Origin: Pictodentalium vernedei
Taxonomy: Eukaryota > Mollusca > Scaphopoda > Dentaliida > Dentaliidae
Assembly: GCA_031216915.1 (NCBI GenBank)
Contig: CM062296.1
Coordinates: 61,865,084 to 61,929,083 of the forward strand
DNA length: 64,000 nucleotides
Reading direction: 5' to 3'
Below the pieces are notes generated by a model, which was given only the letters and a program-made list of their open reading frames with translations, made no database searches and was not told the DNA's origin. Every line of letters starts with the position of its first letter. Within the stretch, counting starts at the first letter, position 1. A program made the translations under genes and the position numbers. Below are positions 32,295 through 39,823 of the stretch, one piece after another.

Positions 32295-32535
32295 CCCTTT
32301 ACCCAACGAATCGCCCGCATCCGTCCGCGTAATATGCAAATTCAGCAGTTGAAAAAATATTATTTTTCCAAAAATTTCAACAAAACCATATCATGTGACC
32401 CCTCGTTGGAACGAGCTCGACGAGCTCGTTCCAACGAGGGGTCACATGATATAGTTTTGTTGAAATTTTTGGAAAAATATGAAAAAATGATACTTAAAAT
32501 AATAAATTTTGATATCGACTGGGTTGGGTAAAGGG
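32295..32535 (+). mobile_element. TTAA-type MITE-B, intact copy
   Basis: TTAA at 32291-32294 and 32536-32539, with ends CCCTTTACCCAACG / TTGGGTAAAGGG. The 241-bp element centres on a long palindrome AACCATATCATGTGACCCCT ... AGGGGTCACATGATATAGTT meeting at GAGCTCGACGAGCTC (32409-32423). It is non-coding. The right TTAA is shared with the next copy. Confidence 0.88.
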
Positions 32536-32539
32536 TTAA

Positions 32540-32786
32540 CCCTTTACACAACGTAACGGTCATAACCGGCCAGCGCTATGCTATTTACAAAAATCGTCAT
32601 TCAGTTTTAATTTCGTTTTTCATTTCTGTCTCAAAAACATAGCTTATGACCCTCACTGGAACGAGCTCGATCAGCTCGTTCCAATGAGGGTATATAAGTA
32701 ATGTTTTTCAGACAAAAAATTAAAATATTTATTTTTTTAATAATTTTGTTTACAATTGTCGTCTGCCTTTCGTGTTAGGTAAAGGG
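32540..32786 (+). mobile_element. TTAA-type MITE-B, second subfamily, adjacent copy
   Basis: It starts CCCTTTACACAACGTAACGG directly after the shared TTAA (32536-32539) and ends GTTAGGTAAAGGG before TTAA at 32787-32790. The palindrome TGACCCTCACTGGAACGAGC / GCTCGTTCCAATGAGGGTAT is partly decayed on the right. It is the same subfamily as the 29.1-kb copy (CGGCCAGCGCTAT, GTCGTCTGCCTTTC). Confidence 0.87.
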
Positions 32787-32790
32787 TTAA

Positions 32791-32960
32791 CTCTTCAGCG
32801 TAAATAACGAACCCCGTTTGCAGTCGTTGTGGGTGGCTCCTTTTGTAGTAGTAATCACTAATACCAGCGTGTTCTCAAAACGCCTTTATCGGAGGTCACT
32901 TGGGAGGGGGAATTTCCTTTGTTGGCATTGGAGATGAGTATAAAGAATGTAATGTAACGG
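32791..32960. other. No feature recognised
   Basis: Spacer between the MITE pair and the 5S-headed SINE. Confidence 0.35.
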
Positions 32961-32964
32961 TTAT

Positions 32965-33364
32965 GGTTGGGGCGCGGTGGCGTTGCGTAACCGGTTCTCG
33001 TCAGATCACCGAAGCTAAGCAACGTCGAGCCCGGTTAGTCCTGGGATGGGTGACCGTCCGAGCGATCGATTTCGGACTCCCGCTTTGTGTCCTTGGGCAA
33101 GGCACTTAACCCCGATTGTCCACGATGGCGCCGTGTACTAAGGCGTACTGCACGTCGATGGTGCACATGCCTTCAACCAATCTAACCCTGCCTGTGCTGT
33201 GCTGCACTGCGTAGTTACGATGTTGGAGAGCTGGCAGTTGCTCGTCGTTGCTCGGTGGATCTCTCCGGGTACTCCGGCTTCCCCCACCCGTAAAACTGTC
33301 ACGGTCATGATTAGCCATTGTGCATAAGTATGTGACCTTAAACACCAACAAATAAATAAATAAC
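32965..33364 (+). mobile_element. 5S rRNA-derived SINE (S3)
   Basis: The head is a diverged 5S rRNA gene: ACCGGTTCTCGTCAGATCAC, CGAAGCTAAGCAACGTCGAG (5S internal A box at 33011), CCCGGTTAGTC and the C box GGATGGGTGACCGTCCG (33044-33060). The body follows with TTGTGTCCTTGGGCAAGGCA, TACTAAGGCGTACTGCACGT and CGATGGTGCACATGCC. The 3' tail ends in AAATAAATAAATAAC. A 5S head with internal polymerase III promoter defines a SINE3-type element. The body is the same as in the tRNA-headed S4. It is 5' truncated or altered in the first 5S bases; no target duplication was resolved. Confidence 0.9.
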
Positions 33365-33427
33365 TTCAAACCATAAGATATTATCTTGAAACTCCAAAGT
33401 TTCTATTCTTGCAAAATAAATTTGATT

Positions 33428-33710
33428 TCAGAAATAAATTGCTATACCAGCACTATACTGATCACGATTTCGCCGCAAAGGGCTTGTAAATCCTGGAATA
33501 AGTATATTATTAGAATCAAAGTCATCCTTAATATGTATTGCCGTAAAACAAAGGTTGTCAAAGTCGTCCATATCATCGCGAAGTTTGTCTAAATTACTGT
33601 GTCTAATACTGTTTATATTATAATGCAAAACTGAGAGTGACTCCAAATTGTTATTATACGGTCCAAGATTCGACTCAATATCCCCACAAACAATAAGCTA
33701 TAGTAAACGT
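33428..33710 (-). pseudogene. Non-LTR retrotransposon 5' ORF2 fragment: 2A-like motif and APE endonuclease N-terminus
   Basis: Minus frame: CGDIESNLGP, a decayed GDxExNPGP motif, precedes SLSVLHYNINSIRHSNLDKL, a close match to the first block of the APE-type endonuclease (LHxNINSLxxKLDxL). It continues FDNLCFTAIHIKDDF, where the usual catalytic Glu of the TExxL block appears replaced by Ala, and ends GFTSPLRRNRDQYSAGIAIY (RxDRxxGGVAIY block). The frame stops after about 95 codons, so the rest of ORF2 is missing. A TAG lies upstream (33698-33700). It resembles CR1/L2-like LINEs and is dead. Confidence 0.8.
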
Positions 33711-34340
33711 ACCACAAGAACAACAGCGGCGTGCCAAGGAACGATGACATCTGGTTTTAATTATGTATAACTACTTATCCTAAAAATATGCCTGATATTT
33801 CAACCACTCAGTAAACCAGACCTAGCATAATACCCGTCAACTGCTCCACGGTTTTGCTCAGCATCAATCCACATGGCTACACTTACATAAATTAGCTTTT
33901 AAACTGGTTTCATCAGTCAGGGTGTATTTGGTAGAGTTTAGTTAAAATTAAGTGTTGGCATATATTGTCGAATGGTTTCGTACCTAATTAACCCTCTTTC
34001 TTCGGGCTGTGGTATCAAAACTTCAATTAAATTAAAATAAATTTTAGTGTGATCGGATCAATTCATCGTGTAAACGCGAGGTGTGCTGAGCCATGTACAA
34101 GTAATATACTGCAGGGGTCCGAGGAACAGCAACACCCCGAATGCCCACTGCATTTTATTACAAGAGCTTTCAACCAACCGTACTCATCAGCAAATGACCG
34201 CTCAAGACAGTGTGATACAGTGTGAGATTGGTGGTGCAACTCATACTACCTTACGCAGACCTATATGGTTGGAAGCATTAGGATGGTGTGTATAGGAGTG
34301 GAGAAGATTTTAAGGAGTGTTATTACACCCCGGCTCTATA
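33711..34340. other. No feature recognised
   Basis: AT-rich. The plus frame 34083-34295 shows no recognisable domain. Confidence 0.35.
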
Positions 34341-34344
34341 TACC

Positions 34345-34760
34345 TTTAATTCAGGAGACTATTGTCGGTGTGAGGGGGAATACGACTGCTGACAGTGAAG
34401 CGCACTTTAAGGAATGTAGTATTACACGCCCGTTCTATGATGTCCCCATCTACAGTAACACTAAACCATGCGGATAATGAAAGTCTGTTCCACACACATT
34501 TGCCGAACGGAAATCGTTGACGTAATAATTTTATAAAGAAGCGAAATTTCACTGGAATTTTCTACAAATCGTGCAACGCCATTACAACTTGAATCGCTAG
34601 CGATAGCTAAAACACGTCTCCTGGGTTCCAATGTGTTCTGTGTGACACTAGAACATAGAACACATTGGAACTCAGGGGACGGAATAGTAACACGGGTTCT
34701 CCCTGGTTCTCCTCGCAAATTCGGATGGCGATAAAATGTGTTCTTTGTGATGATACTTGT
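34345..34760 (+). repeat. Dispersed repeat R with short palindrome (copy 1)
   Basis: Words such as GAATCGCTAGCGATAGCTAA, TCACTGGAATTTTCT and GGATGGCGATAAAATGTGTT-like are matched in inverted orientation at 37010-37300. It contains a hairpin CTGGGTTCCAATGTGTTCT / AGAACACATTGGAACTCAG (34619-34678). Its class is unknown. Confidence 0.6.
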
Positions 34761-35002
34761 CAAATGAATTGATGAGTGTCCTTCAAATAATTGTTTATAC
34801 AAACGTGAAGGTGTGTAATAAACACAGAATAACATACACGTGTGAAAGGGTTAATCGATATGGCACTTGTGCTATCGTAGAGGGACAAAACTGGAGCCCT
34901 GCTGCCTCTCGTTCTATCCTTCCGCCCTGGCACTCATGCCATTCCGATTAACCCATTCACACGCGTTTGTCGTTCTGTGTATTTTATGGTTATGGTTGGG
35001 AG

Positions 35003-35266
35003 TAGGGCTGTCACGATTAATCGATTGTTGATCGGTCACGGCGAAATCGATTAGTATTTTTCGTTGTCGAATAATCGGTAAATTATATCCCGTTTTAGAC
35101 GGTTAATAATTAAAAAAAAATATGTTGAAAAAACTATTGTTTCTAAAGGTAAAGAGTTAAGAACATCGATGTTACACCCCGAGAAGCTATTAGAAGCATT
35201 TGTCTTTCATGTACATTCATCAAAGCTTTAAATCGATTCCTAAATTAAAAAATCGTGACAGCCCTA
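35003..35266. mobile_element. hAT-type MITE, internal deletion derivative (H3)
   Basis: Ends TAGGGCTGTCACGATTAATC and AAATCGTGACAGCCCTA match H2. The left half is closely conserved up to CATCAAAGCTTTAAATCG, where about 280 bp including the whole palindrome are missing. The flanking 8 bp (GTTGGGAG / GTTATGAC) do not match, so the target duplication is lost or one side was rearranged. Confidence 0.85.
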
Positions 35267-35296
35267 GTTATGACCCCTCTTTGGAACGAGCTCGTC
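35267..35296. mobile_element. MITE-B scrap
   Basis: ATGACCCCTCTTTGGAACGA then GCTCGTCG is one arm of the MITE-B palindrome, wedged between H3 and SINE S4. No ends are present. Confidence 0.55.
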
Positions 35297-35614
35297 GTTA
35301 TGAATGGCTAATCGTTACTGTGGCAGTTTTACGGGTGGGGGGAAGAGAGAACCACCGAACATCGACAAGCAACTGTCAGCTCCTCAACATTCTAACTGTG
35401 TTCAAGTTCCACTCAGGCAGAGTTACAGCGGTTGAGGACATGTGCACCATCGACGTGCAGTACGCCTTAGTACACGGCGTCATCGTGCCCCATGTAGGCA
35501 ACCAAGATAAAGTGCCTTGCCTAGGGACACAACTCGGGACGACCCGGACGGGGATCGAACTCGGGATCTCTAGCATAGAAGTCCAACAGTCTACTACTGA
35601 GCCACCGCACTCCC
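35297..35614 (-). mobile_element. tRNA-headed SINE (S4) sharing the body of S3
   Basis: From 35614 on the minus strand: box A GGTGGCTCAGTAGTAGACTG, then box B GAGTTCGATCCCCGTCCGGG, then TTGTGTCCCTAGGCAAGGCA. The body CGCCGTGTACTAAGGCGTAC, TGCACGTCGATGGTGCACAT and CAGTTGCTTGTCGATGTTCG is then shared almost continuously with the 5S-headed S3. The 3' tail is cut off at the MITE-B scrap. Confidence 0.88.
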
Positions 35615-35624
35615 AGTTGGTTAA

Positions 35625-35866
35625 CCCTTTACCCAACGAATCGCTCGCATCCGCTCGCGTAATATGCAAATTCAGCAGCTGAAAAAATATTATATTTCGA
35701 AAAGTTTCAACAAAACCATATCAGGTGACCCCTCTTTGGAACGAGCTCGTCGATCTCGTTCCAAAGAGGGGTCACATGATATGGTTTTGTTGATTTTTTT
35801 TTTTTAAATTAAAAAAAATGATATTTAAAATAATAAATTTTGAAATCGTCTACGTTGGGTAAAGGG
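35625..35866 (+). mobile_element. TTAA-type MITE-B copy
   Basis: TTAA at 35621-35624 and 35867-35870; ends CCCTTTACCCAACG / GTTGGGTAAAGGG. Central palindrome AGGTGACCCCTCTTTGGAAC / GTTCCAAAGAGGGGTCACAT around 35747. It lies 10 bp beyond the head of SINE S4. Confidence 0.88.
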
Positions 35867-35870
35867 TTAA

Positions 35871-36170
35871 CATATAAAGGACTTATTGTAACCGGTTGAC
35901 AGGTTACATGCTTGTTTAACCATTTCAGCTCTGGAATCGATCGAAATGTAGTTCACCAATTGTGTTTTGTTGCACCGTGGAATACCCGGGGCATTTGGGA
36001 CCACAAAATGGGTATGCTCTTCCCGGAAAGAGTCTTGTTGTTACTCTTTTTTAAAAAAAAATAAACGTATTTGTACCCTTCGTATCATTTCAAGAGTATA
36101 TTTGTTCAACAATCTGAGTTTAAACACGTTATCTGGCTATATGAATGAGAACGACTGGATTCTGATACGC
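35871..36170. other. No feature recognised
   Basis: No gene or repeat is supported here. Confidence 0.35.
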
Positions 36171-36172
36171 TA

Positions 36173-36245
36173 CAGCTAAAACTAGAAGTCCTGTAACTAT
36201 TGTGCACTATTTTGAATTAATAGCACGCTGAGTATGTGCACTTTT
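36173..36245 (+). mobile_element. MITE-A remnant
   Basis: After TA, CAGCTAAAACTAGAAGTCCT is followed by a diverged interior in which TAATAGCACGCTGAGTATGT still resembles the normal AAATAGCACGTTGATATGCG. The right terminus is not found. Confidence 0.55.
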
Positions 36246-36337
36246 ATCCTATCGAACTGCAACATGAGCGTAACGCAAATCCTGTAACAAAACAGCGTGC
36301 CCAACTGTGTACAATTTTATTTATAAATAGCAATCAA

Positions 36338-36405
36338 TAACTAATTCCTAACCTCTACTGGGATACATATACATGTAATGTCGTAATAGATAGTATAATT
36401 CGACT
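36338..36405 (-). repeat. Short dispersed repeat, inverted match to 13000-13075
   Basis: ATTCCTAACCTCTACTGGGA followed by TACATATACATGTAATG mirrors the 13-kb segment with scattered differences. Confidence 0.45.
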
Positions 36406-36446
36406 GCTTACACAGTAAACGGTAAAAATATCGTCAAAGAAAGGGT

Positions 36447-36985
36447 CATGGGGGATTATAACCGTAGTTGGCGAGAGGGGGTCAAATCAAAGAGGTCTTT
36501 GGGTGGCCTGCGTGATAAAGAGAGGCCAGGTTTTGAAGAGTACCTTGATAGCACCTTTGGGGGGTCACTGTTGTTCAAGCTGAGGTCGCGATCCATGGAG
36601 CTGAGAGGAAAAATTGGGAAAGACGGTGAAAGGGAGTGCTAGATGTGTAACTTGGGCATGGTGATGACCCTGGAACACTTTCTTCTGGAATGCCCAAAGT
36701 ATCAGTCTAAAAGAATGAGATTCACTGGGAGTATAATGGGGAAGTGAGATGGGAGAATGAAGGACATGTGGTTAGGGGAGACTCAAAGGAGAGGGTTAAT
36801 ATACTAATCGGAGAGATTGGGAAGAATGGGGCAAGGAATGTCATCAAGCAGTTCGTCTCCGAGTGTTGGGAGGAGAGGAGAAGTGTGGGAATAGGGAGGC
36901 AGTAGCGAGTTTAGGGGTAACCGTGGCCTTCTCGTCCGCGAACCGCGACAAATCAGCGGCTGGCCAAAGTGTTATTATTATTACA
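36447..36985 (+). pseudogene. Non-LTR retrotransposon 3' end, second copy
   Basis: The plus frame starts MGDYNRSWREGVKSKRSLGG, continues FGGSLLFKLRSRSMELRGKI and reaches a stop inside the zinc-knuckle-like block C-stop-MCNLGMVMTLEHFLLECPKY (36640-36705). It is then frame-broken. The 3' end CGCGACAAATCAGCGGCTGG then CCAAAGTG is followed by TTATTATTATTAC. It matches the copy at 21095-21625 and the 3' scrap at 38780. Only about 540 bp of the 3' part is present, the usual 5' truncation of target-primed elements. Confidence 0.75.
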
Positions 36986-37009
36986 CATAATTTCACGTCT
37001 ATAAAATCA

Positions 37010-37300
37010 ATTAATAGATTGACAACTCGTCCACTGAATGCCAGTTTGTTCTATGTTCCAACAGGCACATGGAACACATTGGAACACAGGGGACGAACTA
37101 TCAACAAAAAGAACACATCTTATCGCCAACCAAATTTGCGAGAGGATTCCTTGTTACTATTTTAGCTATCGCTAGCGATTCAAATTGTAATTGCAGAAAA
37201 TTCCAGTGAAATGCCGCTTCTATTTAAAACTAGTTCGTCGACGATTTTTATTTTCCACTTGGTTTAGTGTTGCGTAGATAGGGATTTCATAGAACAGAAA
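37010..37300 (-). repeat. Dispersed repeat R (copy 2, inverted)
   Basis: TTTTAGCTATCGCTAGCGAT then TCAAATTGTAAT, TTCCAGTGAAATG and CACATTGGAACACAGGGGAC match copy 1 at 34345-34760 in reverse complement. It starts shortly after the tail of the retrotransposon 3' end. Confidence 0.6.
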
Positions 37301-37342
37301 TGTTATAATCAACTTCTCTTGTGTTTTTTTTATGATTTGGAC

Positions 37343-37591
37343 TAGGTCTGTCACGATTTTTTAATTTAGGAATCGATTAATCGTCGCAAATAATCGATGA
37401 TAATCGATTGATCGTACCTAAATGACCCCCATCTCCTTCTCTTTGAAGTCAATACAAATGAAGTTGAAGTCAGTTGACCTACCTCCAGTAAACTCCGAAT
37501 ACGATCCTCTTTTAGTTACATTCAAAGCTTTGATGTTCTGAACTTTTGAACCGTCAGTGTAATAGTCAAGACCGGTCAGCAGTTGCGAAAT
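37343..37591 (-). mobile_element. hAT-type MITE, half copy (H4)
   Basis: It begins TAGGTCTGTCACGATTTTTT, the H-family right end in reverse, and follows H2 through GACCCCCATCTCCTTCTC and TTCAAAGCTTTGATGTTCTG to the palindrome tip GCAGTTGCGAAA, where it breaks off. The break lies exactly at the hairpin centre. An apparent protein frame here (YTDGSK) is part of the palindrome and not RNase H. Confidence 0.8.
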
Positions 37592-38240
37592 TTGGAGCAA
37601 AGTAGCCTAATCCAAATCCCATCGAGCTATAGGATATCCCCCATTCCAAAACCAGTACACTCACCATATCGCCTCCCGATATTCCTCTGCGCCGGTTGAC
37701 TTAACGTTTTGCTTCTGTTCTATATTTTCCTTGTATCCCACACTATACGCCCCCCCCCCCCCACTATCCGGTTATTGTGCACCCAAACCCAACTGCACCC
37801 CACTACACCCTCTGCCTCAGCAACTTTGGCCAGAATTGCTTGCACTTATTAACAGTATAGGAACCTGCTACCCGCATTGCTTTTATGCAAGTGAACAGCC
37901 GGTCGAATATGATGATTGCAGTTATAAATAACCATCCTGGAATCAAAATTATTGAATGTCTTGTAAGGTAGACCTATATGATTGTGGCAGGGCAGTAGAG
38001 GCTATCGAGGAAGTCGTTTGCGTGGGTGGTACAAATGGAAGAGGGATAATGCCTGTCACTCATAGCAGAGTATACCCGCCCCAGGTCCCGGAATACTCTC
38101 TATCGTAATCCCAACACACCCACACATGTTGGCTGTGTACGACATAGGGGCCAATGGCAGCATTGATGAAGGCGCAGGATGTGTCATAAATAGCCGAACG
38201 CACTGCTGGAGTAAAGAGAAAAAACAAAAATCAAGCTTCG
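37592..38240. other. No gene recognised; poly-C tract
   Basis: A C run lies at about 37750-37762. The short plus frames (37731-37931, 38126-38320) show no known motif. Confidence 0.35.
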
Positions 38241-38244
38241 AATT

Positions 38245-38460
38245 TTATTACATTACGGGCCTGGAAAAGTGTAATTTGTATCTAATTTTTTCAAATTTTT
38301 ATTACATTATGGGTACCTAACATTTATTACACGTTATTACATTTATTACATTATGGGTCGTTTTTTATTACATTATGGGTTCGTATTACATTATGGGTCG
38401 TTTTTGTATTACATTATGGGTAGGTATTACATTATGGGCATTTATTACATTACGGGTCGT
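38245..38460. repeat. Interspersed 14-mer repeat ATTACATTATGGGT
   Basis: Eight occurrences of ATTACATTA(T/C)GGG(T/C) are spaced irregularly (about 17-60 bp) and separated by T-rich or CGTTTTT linkers. All lie on the plus strand. They resemble a cluster of protein-binding or subterminal transposon motifs more than a slippage microsatellite. Confidence 0.7.
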
Positions 38461-38786
38461 AACAAACGCCCTATAAATTGGTAATACTTCTGTTTTTCAA
38501 TTGTGAAAACAAAGGAAACATAAAACTTCGAGACGGATTTCAGTCTCTATAATTTAAAATCAACTGGGTTAATAATCAACACAAATCAACCTGTTTGAGT
38601 ACATGTTAACCCACTTCGGTTCATATTCACTCAACCCAGTTGATTTAGGTTTATTTTCACTCAACGTATCTTAGGGAGTAAAGTCGAATTGAAAATAAGA
38701 AATATCTATGCGGTGATGATTAAAGCTCGAAGGGTTGGGAAGGTTATTCTTACTCGTCGAATTATTCTGAAAGTAAACAGATAATA

Positions 38787-38870
38787 ATAATAATAACACT
38801 TTGGCCAGCCGCTGATTTGTCGCGATTCTCGGATGAGAAGGCCTTGGTTACCCCTGAACTCCCCTGATCA
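38787..38870 (-). mobile_element. Non-LTR retrotransposon 3' scrap
   Basis: ATAATAATAATAATAACACT followed by TTGGCCAGCCGCTGATTTGT and CGCGATTC is the reverse complement of the 3' end at 36950-36985. It continues to GGGGTAACCAAGGCCTT read on the minus strand. It is only about 85 bp long, the shortest possible truncated copy. Confidence 0.75.
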
Positions 38871-38895
38871 GGACACAACATCAAAACCTGGATCC

Positions 38896-39117
38896 AATAC
38901 TATAAAACTTTTACAGTTGTATTTTCTAGAATTGTATTTTCTACCTATTAATATAACTAACTAAAATAAATCATTAGCATTTTAAAGATATGGCAATTTG
39001 CCAACTGGCAAATTGCCATATCTTTTAATGTGCTAATGGTTCATTTCAACCCATTTAAAGTCATAACTAGAAAATACAATTCCAGAAAATACAATTGTAA
39101 AAGTTTTGAAGTATTGC
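38896..39117. repeat. Long palindrome (foldback element)
   Basis: AATACTATAAAACTTTTACA then GTTGTATTTTCTAGAATTGT on the left is mirrored by ACAATTCCAGAAAATACAAT then TGTAAAAGTTTTGAAGTATT on the right. The tip is AAGATATGGCAATTTGCCAA / CTGGCAAATTGCCATATCTT, centred near 39004. Arms are about 108 bp. Confidence 0.8.
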
Positions 39118-39823
39118 CCCCTGTTTAGAAAATAAAAATAATGCGACTGACGATAATGACAGCACGTGTAAAGCGAAACAAATTAGTGACCGTTGACCTA
39201 ATTACACAACCGCACAGCACGAGATAGGCAAAGAGTGGTAATCCTCAACAAAAGCGGGTTGAGGTAATTTCGTGAAATTATAGAGGGGGTTATCTTTCTG
39301 TTTTGGTTTTTCCCGTTTTTTAAACATTGTTCAGATACAAGTGATGACTGTAGACACACCTATTCTGATTTTAACCAGAATTACGGCATTTTATTGCCCG
39401 GCTGCAAATTTGTCGAAACAGCCATTTCGCATTCGTGCTGCTGGCTTGTTCCATTCAGTTTTCTAGGATTCACATGATGTATTTGTTTGCATGTGTTAAG
39501 AACTATGGAAGAGAGAGAGGGATAAATCAATAACATTTCCTATAAATTCTACCTTTTGTCATCGGAAAGTGGATAGGCTTTGTATAGCTATAGATTCATT
39601 TTAGTTTGACTGGGGTAAGTAGGGTATTCTAACCCTGGCTAAGCTGCCATTGACCATAACCCAGATGCGCATTAGATTTATGTTGCATTCATAATGATTT
39701 TCCCACACATTGACAAACACACACATAGGGCGCATTCGCTAACACCCAGAGGAGCCAACAATCCGCGATTTCGAAAATGCTGCATTCAGCAAGACACATT
39801 ACATATCTATCTGAAATATACGC
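39118..39823. other. Flank of the satellite; no gene recognised
   Basis: Nothing supportable. CACACATTGACAAACACACA is a short CA-rich patch near 39703. The satellite begins at 39824. Confidence 0.4.

Noticed and set aside
32990-33065. Functional 5S rRNA gene
   Set aside because: The 5' part is altered, the 3' third is replaced by a SINE body and there is no T-run terminator at the right place.
37418-37600. YTDGSK motif suggesting an RNase H domain
   Set aside because: The motif lies in the hAT-type MITE palindrome (also readable in H1 and H2) and lacks any other RNase H block. Coincidence.
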